From: Planctomycetota bacterium | GTDB lineage: Bacteria; Planctomycetota; Planctomycetia; Gemmatales; Gemmataceae | Assembly (NCBI GenBank): GCA_029777335.1 | Contig: JAKOSN010000171.1 | Coordinates: forward strand, 62,001-126,000 | Direction: 5' to 3' | DNA: 64,000 nt | In this document: positions 1 through 7,899 of the stretch, in pieces | Position numbering within the stretch: position 1 is the stretch's first letter | Layout of the letters: each line of letters begins with the position of its first letter | The notes under the pieces: model-generated | What the model saw: the letters and a program-made list of their open reading frames with translations, nothing else | What the model was told of the DNA's origin: nothing | The model's database searches: none | Translations under genes and position numbers: made by a program

Positions 1-300
1 TCCACTGGCTCGCCGTCGGCCCAGAACGAGCAGACCCACGCTCCCCACACCCCACAGAAGCACGGTCGCCGGCTCTGGCGTTTGCACTGGATCGCCACCA
101 CCTCCCCCAGGGATCACCTGCACCGAGCCTTCCAGCTGGATATCCTCGTAGACCCTGTTGGAGAAAAAATCACTCACCCGAAAGGTTCCCGAGGTGGAGA
201 CAAGAGCCTGGGCAGCCTCCGTGACAAAGGGAGTTCCTGTCGCTTGAACCGTGATTAACGTGCCAGCTCCTCCAAACCAGACAACCTGCCCAGGCAATTT
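1..300 (-). CDS. PEP-CTERM protein, C-terminal part (runs off window start)
   Basis: The minus strand is open from about 303 to the window edge and encodes a polar Gly/Thr/Val-rich segment ending in a clear PEP-CTERM sorting tail: TPEPATVLLWGVGS, a hydrophobic helix, then the basic cluster GRRR. Such tails mark secreted proteins processed by an exosortase. No N-terminal signal peptide is present in frame: an in-frame TAA sits at 304-306, and the only nearby start is a TTG at about 300. The visible piece is therefore either the end of a gene broken by a stop or frameshift, or a decayed copy. The stop codon lies outside the window. The tail is convincing; the gene's integrity is not. Confidence 0.5.
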
Positions 301-303
301 TCT

Positions 304-726
304 TTAAACATTCACGCCAAACTCAAACTCCCCCACTGGAACAGGAGCGCAGGGGATTCTCACAGTGCTCCACACCTTCCCATCCACGCCAGTCTGCTCC
401 ATCAGCCCGGCTCTGCCAAACCCGGGAAAGTGACCGTTTTTGCCAGAGGAGGGGGGGAATGGAAGAGGGGGAGGTTTCGGCGCTCTCCTGCAATGGCATG
501 AGCTGCTCCGGATCCTTCTGCGATCTGGAGATGCTGAAAAGTTCAGGGTTCTCCAAAGTCGCTAATTCCCCGATATCCTGGGCGAGGAACAGTGATTCCG
601 CGTTAATCCCGAGGTGGCCTGGATTGACACCAACGCAGGGGGTTGATAGTTATGGCGACCCTGTGCCAGCTCGGGGTCTGAAGACTCCGCACTGGTGCAT
701 TGGAAGGAGAGAGGTGGGCTCGCGCC
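304..726. other. Gene-free stretch with possible decayed coding sequence
   Basis: No complete gene is seen here. On the minus strand two different frames each give a protein-like peptide: 323 to about 650 contains LENPELFSISRSQKDPEQL, and about 304-480 contains VWSTVRIPCAPVPVGEFEFG. They join near G homopolymers at about 447-475. This could be the remains of the upstream half of the broken PEP-CTERM gene, or chance. The 3' part of the stretch should hold the promoter and ribosome binding site of ccmE. Confidence 0.35.
624..650 (+). promoter_or_regulatory. Candidate sigma70-type promoter upstream of ccmE
   Basis: A perfect -35 hexamer TTGACA (624-629) is followed after 15 bases by GATAGT (645-650), which matches 4 of 6 consensus positions. 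The spacer is short, so this is a weak call. It sits about 75 bases before the ccmE start and would drive the whole ccm run. Confidence 0.3.
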
Positions 727-1161
727 ATGAATGTGAAGGGCAAGATGGTCGTGGGTGCAACAGTCCTGGCCGGGGTGATCGCCTACCTGGCCTACCTCGG
801 GGCATCCAGCAGCTGGCAATATTATCTGCTGGTGGATGAATGTGTCGCGCAGGCAGATCGCTTCGCGGGCAAACGACTCCGGGTCAGCGGACGCGTGATG
901 GCGGGTTCTCTGAATGTGGCGAACAATCGGCGCCAGGCGGCCTTCGTACTCGAAGGAACCGAGCGCAAATTGCCGGTGAGCTGTCGTGGTACCCTCCCGG
1001 ACAATCTCGCCGAGGGGATGGAGGTTGTTGTGGAGGGGGCGTTGAAGACGGACGGCCACCTCCAGGGAGAGAAGGTGATCACACGTTGCGCCAGTAAATA
1101 TGCGGCGGAAGGGGTCGCGCGAGGTGGGAAAGAGGGACACGCGACTCCCTCGACCCGATGA
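727..1161 (+). CDS. ccmE: CcmE, cytochrome c maturation haem chaperone (CxxxY variant)
   Basis: This 144-residue protein has an N-terminal membrane helix (about 7-25) and a periplasmic OB-fold. CcmE carries haem from CcmC to the CcmF lyase. The conserved LPD...EG...VVVEG core (about 90-104) identifies the family. The usual haem-binding segment HxxxY is here CASKY: Cys121 replaces His and Tyr125 is kept. CxxxY-type CcmE is known from archaea and some bacteria such as Desulfovibrio, in a System I variant that lacks CcmH; none is found here. The start at 727 is preferred over an upstream TTG at 700 because the membrane helix follows at once and a GGAGAG lies upstream. ccmF follows after a short gap. 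Confidence 0.88.
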   Translation: MNVKGKMVVGATVLAGVIAYLAYLGASSSWQYYLLVDECVAQADRFAGKRLRVSGRVMAGSLNVANNRRQAAFVLEGTERKLPVSCRGTLPDNLAEGMEVVVEGALKTDGHLQGEKVITRCASKYAAEGVARGGKEGHATPSTR

Positions 1162-1227
1162 GAATGAACAAAGGCTCTGAGTACGTTGGGTGATGAGATC
1201 GCGGCATCTTGGCAGAGAGGAGCAAGA

Positions 1228-3249
1228 ATGCAGGGATATGGCCAGACGTTCTTGCTCGTGGTGCTCATTTGCTCCAGCTATGCGGCGTATGTGCACCTGG
1301 TCTGTCGACCCGAACGGGGACGCCTTCTGCACCGCGTGGCGACGCTCTGTGGCGTGATCGCCTTCCTCGGTCTCAGCGCCACCGTCGCCATTCTGGCCAC
1401 CGCCTTGATCACCAGAGACTTCACGTTGGACTACGTGGCGCGTTACTCCAGTCGCCTGTTGCCCTGGCACTATTCGCTCTCGGCACTGTGGGTGGGCCAG
1501 GCGGGTTCGTTGCTCCTCTGGGCGTGGATTTCGTCGGCGTTGATTCTCCTTTTCCGCTTCGTGTCGCCGCAAAGGGGGAGGTTGAACGATACCGCGTTCG
1601 GCGTCCAATTGGCCTGCCTGTGCTTTCTTACAGCAATCATGATCTTTGCGGCAGATCCGCTGAAACCGAGTCTGGCCGCTCCGCGCGAAGGACTTGGCCT
1701 CAGTCCCCTGCTCCAGCACCCGTCCATGCTCATCCACCCGCCGGTGATCTTTTGCGCCTACGCGATGTGGACCATCCCCTTCAGCCTGGCCGTGGCCGCT
1801 CTACTTGAAGGGCAGTTTGAAGGTACCTGGACACAGCTGGCGCGCCCGTGGGCTCTCTTCGCCTGGACAATCCTTCTCGCCGGGCTTCTCCTTGGAGCGC
1901 ACTGGGCGTATCAGGAACTTGGCTGGGGTGGTTACTGGGGATGGGATCCCGTGGAAAACGGTTCGCTCCTTCCCTGGTTGACCGGTACCGCGTTCCTCCA
2001 CTGTCTCATGGCATGGCGTTATCGAAACTGTTTAAAGAAAACCGCGCTTGGCCTTGCCATCTTGACCTTTGGCCTGTGTAACTTCGCCACCTTTCTCACG
2101 CGTAGTGGGATTTTCAGCAGCGTCCACGCCTTCAGTGAATCACCAATTGGGTGGATGTTCCTTGGGCTCATGGTGGTTCTCCTCCTCGGCGGGACGACCC
2201 TTCTCTTTCGTCATCGTTTGGCCTTGCAACCAGAAAAGGCGACAACGACGTTGTGGGCCAGGGAAACGATGGTCCTTGGAGCTACGCTGTTGCTCCTGGT
2301 GTTGACACTGATTGTGTTGATCGGGACGCTGGTTGGACCGGTTTCCAACTGGCTCACGGGCCATACCGTGCTCATCGCTGCCCCATTCTACAACAATGTC
2401 CTCATTCCGACGGGGTTGCTCCTTCTGGGGAGTACCGCGCTGGTGCCCTTGCTGCGCTGGGGACAGCCTCCAACTTCCGTGCAGCGACGTTGCCTGTGGG
2501 GATCTGCCGGGGTGGGGGTGATGGGGGTCCTGGGAGCGTGGCTTCTGGGCGCACAGCACTGGATTTCCTTGCTCGTCGCCGGGTGTGCCGGTGTCGCAAC
2601 CGCAACGCTTCTGGCGTCTCTTGTCCTGGATGGCCGTCGCCAGCATCCAGATCGGCTGTGGCAGGGGATGATCTCCGCCTTGCGGACGGGGCGCCGTCAC
2701 TATGCGGGGTATCTCGCTCACATGGGATTTGTTGCCCTCGTCATTGGCATTACTGGCTCCGCACTTGGAACCCGGCGTCAAGAAGTAACCATGAAGGAAG
2801 GCGAGAGCCTTTCCTGGGCTGGACGCGTGATTCATTATGTGCACCTCGATCAGTTCGAGCAGCCAGACAAGCTCGTCGTCGAGGCGGTACTGGAGATTTC
2901 CCATCCCGGGCAGACTTCCGCGGTGCTGCGCCCCGGGCGTCATTTTCATCTGCTCCAGAATGAATGGACGACTGAGGTGGATACCCACTCAACCTGGCTG
3001 GGGGATTTCTATACGGTTCTGAATGCGGGTCTGGGAAATGGCGAGATCGCTCTCACCCTCGTGGACAATCCCCTGATGCGCTGGATCTGGTTTGGCGGGT
3101 TTTTAATGGGTTTGGGAGCCCTGCTTGCCCTCTGGCCAACGCGAGTCCAGCAAGTTCGAATCCAGTCGTCCGGCACGACAACCTCACGCGAGTCAATCGC
3201 CGTCTTATCCAGGCACAAGGAACTCCAGCAACAGGTGGGATCACGCTGA
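1228..3249 (+). CDS. ccmF: CcmF, haem lyase of cytochrome c maturation System I
   Basis: This 673-residue polytopic inner-membrane protein of the haem-handling superfamily joins haem from CcmE to apocytochrome c. The tryptophan-rich WWD motif (GWGGYWGWDPVENGSLLPW, about 231-249) and conserved periplasmic histidines in HPSMLIHPP and SSVHAFSESP are visible. The C-terminal periplasmic domain and a final membrane helix match the family's usual length of about 650. ATG 1228 is chosen because AGAGGAG precedes it and the first membrane helix starts right after; an upstream GTG-type start is possible. ccmA begins 16 bases after the stop. CcmH, which normally works with CcmF to reduce the apocytochrome, is absent. 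Confidence 0.93.
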   Translation: MQGYGQTFLLVVLICSSYAAYVHLVCRPERGRLLHRVATLCGVIAFLGLSATVAILATALITRDFTLDYVARYSSRLLPWHYSLSALWVGQAGSLLLWAWISSALILLFRFVSPQRGRLNDTAFGVQLACLCFLTAIMIFAADPLKPSLAAPREGLGLSPLLQHPSMLIHPPVIFCAYAMWTIPFSLAVAALLEGQFEGTWTQLARPWALFAWTILLAGLLLGAHWAYQELGWGGYWGWDPVENGSLLPWLTGTAFLHCLMAWRYRNCLKKTALGLAILTFGLCNFATFLTRSGIFSSVHAFSESPIGWMFLGLMVVLLLGGTTLLFRHRLALQPEKATTTLWARETMVLGATLLLLVLTLIVLIGTLVGPVSNWLTGHTVLIAAPFYNNVLIPTGLLLLGSTALVPLLRWGQPPTSVQRRCLWGSAGVGVMGVLGAWLLGAQHWISLLVAGCAGVATATLLASLVLDGRRQHPDRLWQGMISALRTGRRHYAGYLAHMGFVALVIGITGSALGTRRQEVTMKEGESLSWAGRVIHYVHLDQFEQPDKLVVEAVLEISHPGQTSAVLRPGRHFHLLQNEWTTEVDTHSTWLGDFYTVLNAGLGNGEIALTLVDNPLMRWIWFGGFLMGLGALLALWPTRVQQVRIQSSGTTTSRESIAVLSRHKELQQQVGSR

Positions 3250-3265
3250 TATCCCAGGAAACGGA

Positions 3266-4030
3266 ATGACTCCACCACCCATCATCGCCAACCAAATTGA
3301 TATCAAGGGGCATGCTCTCGCAAACCCGACGGGAAGGGATCATGCGCCTGGATATGCTCTTGAAGCTCGGGGATTAACGTTTCTCCGCGGTCGACAGGTG
3401 ATTCTGCGCAATCTTGATCTTGGTGTCTCCCCGGGTGAGTTCGTTGGTCTCCACGGAAACAATGGGGCGGGGAAAACCACACTCTTTCATTGCCTCGCGG
3501 GCATCCTGCGTCCAAACGCTGGCACAATTCACTGGTTTGGCACTCCCGTGTCACGTGTTCCCCACGCACGCCGACTGATCGGCTACCTCGGGCATGAAAG
3601 CGGGCTTTATCTTGCCCTGACTGCCTGGGAGAATCTCCTGTTCGCTGCCCAGATGTATGGCTTGAAGGATGGCGCTGAGCGAACCAGGGAGATGCTGTCG
3701 CTCGTCGGGCTTCCCCTCCAGGCGCACAAAGCGGTAGGGGCTTTCTCCCGCGGAATGCGACAACGGTTGGCGATCGCTCGCGCGGTGATTCATCGGCCCC
3801 GGATACTCCTGCTCGACGAGGCGTTCACGAGCCTGGATGCTTCCAGTCAGGCCTGGCTGGAAGGATTTCTCCGCGAACTCTGCCAGCAGGGATGTGCGAT
3901 TCTCCTTGCCAGTCACGACACCGACCAGAGCCGCAGCCTCGCCGACCGACTTCTCTGTTTACGCTCTGGACAACTTCAGGAAATCCCTCGGCAACCGGGT
4001 GTGTCAAACCATTGCCATGATTGGTCATGA
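3266..4030 (+). CDS. ccmA: CcmA, haem-handling ABC transporter ATPase
   Basis: This 254-residue cytoplasmic ATPase works with CcmB and CcmC to release haem-loaded CcmE. Walker A (GNNGAGKTT), the ABC signature FSRGMRQR, Walker B (RILLLDEAF) and the H-loop SHD are all present. A roughly 30-residue N-terminal extension precedes the ABC domain. ATG 3266 follows an AGGAAA ribosome binding site. The stop overlaps the ccmB start by four bases (ATGA), so the two are probably translationally coupled. Confidence 0.92.
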   Translation: MTPPPIIANQIDIKGHALANPTGRDHAPGYALEARGLTFLRGRQVILRNLDLGVSPGEFVGLHGNNGAGKTTLFHCLAGILRPNAGTIHWFGTPVSRVPHARRLIGYLGHESGLYLALTAWENLLFAAQMYGLKDGAERTREMLSLVGLPLQAHKAVGAFSRGMRQRLAIARAVIHRPRILLLDEAFTSLDASSQAWLEGFLRELCQQGCAILLASHDTDQSRSLADRLLCLRSGQLQEIPRQPGVSNHCHDWS

Positions 4031-4728
4031 ATCGGAGTGTGCTGGCAGTGATTCAGGCGCTGCAACAATTCCGCTGTCTCGTTGTCAAGGATTTGCTGGC
4101 GGAGCTACGCCTCCGCCGGGTTTGGCCTTGCATGCTCTTGCTTGGGTTGCTATTGGTTCTGCTGATTGAGATGCAAATTGACCTCCCAGATGTTGCAAAA
4201 TATCAGGTACTCAGCGGCTTCTTCTGGTTGATTGTGTTCTTTGCCGGAACGTTCGCCCTGGAACGGTCCTTTGCCAGTGAACGCGAGGAAGGATGCTGGC
4301 GTACTCTTCAACTCTATCCGCTTCCACCGAGTGTGCTCTTTCTGGCAAAGGTGACGGTTAATGTTCTGGCGCTTGCCCTGCTAGAATGTTGTTTGATTCC
4401 GGCGTTCGTGGTGTTTTCCAACATCCCTCTTTTGGCTCATCCCTTTTGCCTGGTTGGGATTGCGAGCCTCGCCAACCTGGGGTGTGCAGTTGTCGGTGTG
4501 CTTGTCAGTGCCTTGACGGCGAGTGTCCCACACAAGGGAAATCTCCTTGCGCTCCTCCTCTTTCCGTTGATCACCCCGCTTCTGGTTGGCGCAGCAGCAT
4601 TAACGCAGCAAATGCTCCTCGAAGAATTCACCGAGGAATGGTGGCGCTGGCTTCAGGTTCTCGGATTGTTTGTGGTGTTGTTTTTCACGGTGGGCATTCT
4701 GGTGTTTGAATTTATTCTTGAGGATTGA
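4027..4728 (+). CDS. ccmB: CcmB, haem exporter membrane subunit
   Basis: This 233-residue protein has about six hydrophobic helices and is the membrane partner of CcmA in the CcmABCD complex. An N-terminal amphipathic segment with VVKDLLAELRLRR and the SEREEGCWRTLQLYPLPP loop after helix 2 are typical of CcmB. The ATG at 4027 overlaps the ccmA stop (ATGA). ccmC starts 3 bases after this gene ends. The family is clear from hydropathy, length and gene order. Confidence 0.9.
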   Translation: MNRSVLAVIQALQQFRCLVVKDLLAELRLRRVWPCMLLLGLLLVLLIEMQIDLPDVAKYQVLSGFFWLIVFFAGTFALERSFASEREEGCWRTLQLYPLPPSVLFLAKVTVNVLALALLECCLIPAFVVFSNIPLLAHPFCLVGIASLANLGCAVVGVLVSALTASVPHKGNLLALLLFPLITPLLVGAAALTQQMLLEEFTEEWWRWLQVLGLFVVLFFTVGILVFEFILED

Positions 4729-4731
4729 ACC

Positions 4732-5415
4732 GTGCGCCTGGTCCCTCGATCTCTCTCGTTTGTAGTCCATCTTTGCGTCACAGCAATCCTTGTTGCTGCT
4801 CTGGCCCTGGCTCTGGGGATGTTGTTCCTGTACGCTCCGACCGAAGCGACCATGGGCGATGTCCAGCGCATCCTGTATCTGCATGTGTCCGTTGCCTGGT
4901 GCGGATTGGCGGCCAGTGTTGCAATGGGAGGATACGGCCTCCTGTACCTCGTTCGTCGCCAACTGAGCTACGATCACTGGGCACAGGCCACGGGTGAGGT
5001 GAGTTGGCTTTGCGTCACTCTCACCTTGATCACGGGGTCGTTCTGGGCTCATGAAGCCTGGGGGGTGTGGTGGACCTGGGAGCCACGATTGATGTCTTCT
5101 TTTGTTCTGTGGCTTCTTTATGCCGGGATCTTCCTCACTCGGGGCGGTATCGATGATGTCCATCAGCGCGCGCGGACCGGTTCCATCCTGGCGATTTTGG
5201 CAGTGGTGGATATTCCATTGATCGTGATGGCCACACGATGGTTTCGTGGGGTCCACCCGGTTGCGCCCCGGATGGATGACCGAATGCATCTCACACTCCT
5301 GGTCGCAGCTTTGAGCTTCACCGCCTTCTTTGCCTGTTGTATCTATCAACGTCGTCGGCAACTTGAGTTAACCGAACGCCTCGCTGATCTCTCTGCGCGC
5401 CTGGATCCCTTTTGA
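4732..5415 (+). CDS. ccmC: CcmC, haem transfer protein to CcmE
   Basis: This 227-residue protein has six membrane helices and belongs to the haem-handling superfamily. CcmC binds haem through its WWD domain and two histidines and loads it onto CcmE. The tryptophan-rich motif is VWWTWEPRLMSS (Glu where many CcmC have Asp). Candidate haem-ligand histidines lie in LYLHVSVAW and FRGVHPVAP. It starts with GTG at 4732, directly behind ccmB. Because the partner CcmE carries Cys instead of His at its haem site, the CcmC-CcmE chemistry here should follow the variant System I. Confidence 0.9.
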   Translation: MRLVPRSLSFVVHLCVTAILVAALALALGMLFLYAPTEATMGDVQRILYLHVSVAWCGLAASVAMGGYGLLYLVRRQLSYDHWAQATGEVSWLCVTLTLITGSFWAHEAWGVWWTWEPRLMSSFVLWLLYAGIFLTRGGIDDVHQRARTGSILAILAVVDIPLIVMATRWFRGVHPVAPRMDDRMHLTLLVAALSFTAFFACCIYQRRRQLELTERLADLSARLDPF

Positions 5416-5472
5416 AAGATCCACCCGGACGCAATCCGTTCAACCATTTCTCCGATTGGAAATGAGATCCCG

Positions 5473-5637
5473 ATGGAAACGCTCGCCACGGTCTTTGTAA
5501 TTGGTTGGGGTGCAGTCGTTCTCTATCTCGGCTGGATGAGAGTTCTCCATCTGCGGCTTTCCCGGCGATTGCAAGAGCTGGAATCTCTCGTGGACAGTCG
5601 AGAGCCCACTTCTTCCTGGCAATCCAGAGCTGCCTGA
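5473..5637 (+). CDS. ccmD: CcmD-like small membrane protein
   Basis: This 54-residue protein has one membrane helix (about residues 4-22) followed by a charged helical segment (LRLSRRLQELESLVDS). That is the usual build of CcmD, which helps release holo-CcmE from CcmABC. CcmD sequences are poorly conserved, so the call rests on size, topology and its place right after ccmC. GGAAATGAG lies a suitable distance upstream of ATG 5473. Confidence 0.75.
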   Translation: METLATVFVIGWGAVVLYLGWMRVLHLRLSRRLQELESLVDSREPTSSWQSRAA

Positions 5638-5682
5638 GGCGAGAATGGTAATCGGCCAGGGATCCCCGCAGAGGAGGATGCT

Positions 5683-6711
5683 ATGATCGGTCCATTGTTT
5701 ATCGGTCTTGCACTGAGCCTTTCTGCAACCCTGGCCATCGACTCCACCCAGCGGATTGAAGGTCTCGTGGTTAATCAGACCCAGGGCGGAATCCCGGTTG
5801 CAGGTGCTGAGGTGATTCTCCGCGCCGGGCAAGATGGTGCGCTCGCGCTGGTTGCTCGGACGGTTTCCGATTCTACCGGCCATTTTACTTTCACCGATCT
5901 TCCTGTCGAACCCGGTGTGAGTTATCTTCCCGGGGCAAATCATCAAGGCATTCACTACCCCGGTTCGCGAATTCCGGCAACCGCTGGGTTTGCTCGTGCG
6001 ATTCTTTCGGTTTCCGACACTTCCACCTCTCCTGATCCACTGATTGCTGAACGGCACGAGCTGGATGTGCTGGCCAAGACCGGCGTGATGGAAATTACGG
6101 AAACACTCGTTATCAACAACCCGACCACTGCCACCTATGTTGGAACTCCCGGAGCAGACGGTCCGCCAACAACGTTGTCCCTGGCCATCCCTTCAGGATT
6201 TGAGCGAATCACCTTCACGAGTGAATTTCATGGCCGGCACTTCAAGGTTGCCGATAACCATCTGGTGACCGATCTGCCCTGGACACCGGGAAAACGTGAA
6301 TTGAAATTCACCTATGCCTTGCCCGTGGAAAGTTCGCATCAACTCTTCGAGCGAACCCTTGATCTTCCCACCCGCTCCCTCACCCTTCGGGTTCACGGCG
6401 CGGTCTCTGGCCAGGTCGTGTCCAATCTCCCCTCGGTTGCTGATGGGAAGGACGGCACCTTCGTGTTTCATGCTGCGAATGAGATGTTGCCCGCAGGACA
6501 CCGCTTGACGCTGGAACTTGGAAAGATGCCCACTCCGTGGATTGTTCACGCGCGCTGGGCTGCCCTTGGTGTACTTGCCGTCTTGATCGTGGGGACCACC
6601 ATCCTGGTGAAACGACGGCGCACATCCCCGGCGCTTGGCGCTCCACTCGTTCGCGCCAGGAATCCTTCACCCATCACTCTCCGAAGGAAGAAACACGCGC
6701 GCGTTCGTTGA
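5683..6711 (+). CDS. Membrane-anchored beta-domain protein at the end of the ccm operon
   Basis: This 342-residue protein has a signal peptide (about 1-18), then a domain like the carboxypeptidase regulatory (CnaB-type) fold, with IEGLVVNQTQGGIPVAGAEV and a TGHFTFTDLP turn. A second beta-rich periplasmic region follows (about 125-285), then one membrane helix (about 291-308) and a very basic cytoplasmic tail. There are no Cys pairs, so it is not a CcmG- or CcmH-type thiol protein. It lies 45 bases behind ccmD and in front of a terminator, so it is probably co-transcribed with System I. A role in apocytochrome handling is inferred only from position. Confidence 0.7.
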   Translation: MIGPLFIGLALSLSATLAIDSTQRIEGLVVNQTQGGIPVAGAEVILRAGQDGALALVARTVSDSTGHFTFTDLPVEPGVSYLPGANHQGIHYPGSRIPATAGFARAILSVSDTSTSPDPLIAERHELDVLAKTGVMEITETLVINNPTTATYVGTPGADGPPTTLSLAIPSGFERITFTSEFHGRHFKVADNHLVTDLPWTPGKRELKFTYALPVESSHQLFERTLDLPTRSLTLRVHGAVSGQVVSNLPSVADGKDGTFVFHAANEMLPAGHRLTLELGKMPTPWIVHARWAALGVLAVLIVGTTILVKRRRTSPALGAPLVRARNPSPITLRRKKHARVR

Positions 6712-7046
6712 GCGTTCTCATCCCACGCGGAACCACGCGCGTGATTTTTCTCCGGGCAGTTTCCCAGGACCTGAATCCATCACAGCTGTGAGCGCCCGGT
6801 TCTTTCCGGGGTGAACACACCCGGTAGCGCCGTTTGTGGATCCGGCTTGCCATTTGCGCAGCCTCCCCGGTATCATTCCTCGTGAAATGGAGAACTCCCA
6901 TCAGGGATTTCCTCTACAAACCAATCACGCCAGGGGTTTCTGTGAATCCTCGTTCGTGAGCGGCTAATGGCAACATCGAGGGGGCAATTGGCGCGGTTTT
7001 CGCCCGACGCCCTGCCTCCCTGGCATCAGTGCAGGTGGAGAACAAT
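6712..7046. other. Intergenic region between System I and the lipoprotein gene
   Basis: No gene is seen. The stretch starts with a terminator-like hairpin (6724-6749), and its last 15 bases hold a GGTGGAG ribosome binding site for the downstream lipoprotein. No clear promoter hexamers were found. Confidence 0.5.
6724..6749 (+). terminator. Candidate intrinsic terminator after the ccm operon
   Basis: A six-base GC stem, CACGCG (6724-6729) with CGCGTG (6738-6743) and an 8-base loop, is followed by ATTTTT. It lies 13 bases after the last gene of the ccm run. The stem is short but the T-run is well placed. Confidence 0.5.
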
Positions 7047-7673
7047 ATGCGATACGGTTTGTTCCTTGTTGGGATCTCGGCCCTGTGTATGCTCGGGTGC
7101 AGTGGGAATGAACCCAAGGTAAGTCGTGGACCAACCAAACCCGTGCGCGATGCCATGCGCGCCCACGGGGACGAGGAAGTTCAGAGTCGCGATCCTGTTG
7201 CCCAGAAGGATCCCGACGGCAAGGTGCGCTTCGGAAGCGTCATGTTGACGATTCCACAAGGATGGGAGCGCAAGGTTCCGCAATCGTCCTTTACTCAGGC
7301 GGAGTTTGCCTTGCCGCGCAGCAGTGGCGATGATGCGGATGGACGGCTCACGCTGAGTCAGGCCGGCGGATCGATCGAGGCCAATATCGAGCGCTGGAAA
7401 TCGCAATTCAGTGGCGCACAGGGTCCGCCAAAACAGGAACAGATCGACGCAGGTGGACTCAAAGTGACCATCGTGGACCTCGCAGGTGAATTCAACGATC
7501 AGCGCGGACCGTTCGCGCCGGCCGTCAAGCGATCTGGCTATCGCATGATCGCCGCCATCATCCCGGTCGAGGGAGAACTTCATTTCATCAAGGCAGTCGG
7601 TCCGCAGAAGACGATCGAAGCGAACAAGGAGAAGATTGTTACCTTCATCAAATCGGCGAAACGGATGGAGTAG
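7047..7673 (+). CDS. Small lipoprotein between the two cytochrome c maturation systems
   Basis: This 208-residue protein has a lipoprotein signal peptide ending in the lipobox CMLGC. The mature part has a polar linker with PVAQKDPDGKVRFG and a domain starting VMLTIPQGWERKVP, which resembles uncharacterised planctomycete lipoproteins; I do not recognise a named family. ATG 7047 follows GGTGGAG. It lies 226 bases in front of resB on the same strand. No haem motif or Cys pair is present beyond the lipobox Cys. Confidence 0.75.
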   Translation: MRYGLFLVGISALCMLGCSGNEPKVSRGPTKPVRDAMRAHGDEEVQSRDPVAQKDPDGKVRFGSVMLTIPQGWERKVPQSSFTQAEFALPRSSGDDADGRLTLSQAGGSIEANIERWKSQFSGAQGPPKQEQIDAGGLKVTIVDLAGEFNDQRGPFAPAVKRSGYRMIAAIIPVEGELHFIKAVGPQKTIEANKEKIVTFIKSAKRME

Positions 7674-7899
7674 CAACCGTCTGCCGAGACGTCCGCACCG
7701 GGTTTCACGGATAAGAGCGATCCCCAGGCGAACTGATGTTGCTCTGCGAACACCAGGCTTGCTATACCCGCAGGTCACGCAGATTTGCCCGTGTTGACTC
7801 GATCTCTGTGTGGAATCACAAAGATCTGCAAAAGCTGCTTTGCCGAATTACCTCGCTGAAGCAGGTAGTTCAACCCTCACTCTGTGGAGCCAGGTGCGG

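Noticed and set aside
562-1737. 391-residue minus-strand open frame over ccmE and ccmF
   Set aside because: It is antisense to two clearly conserved genes and has no family character.
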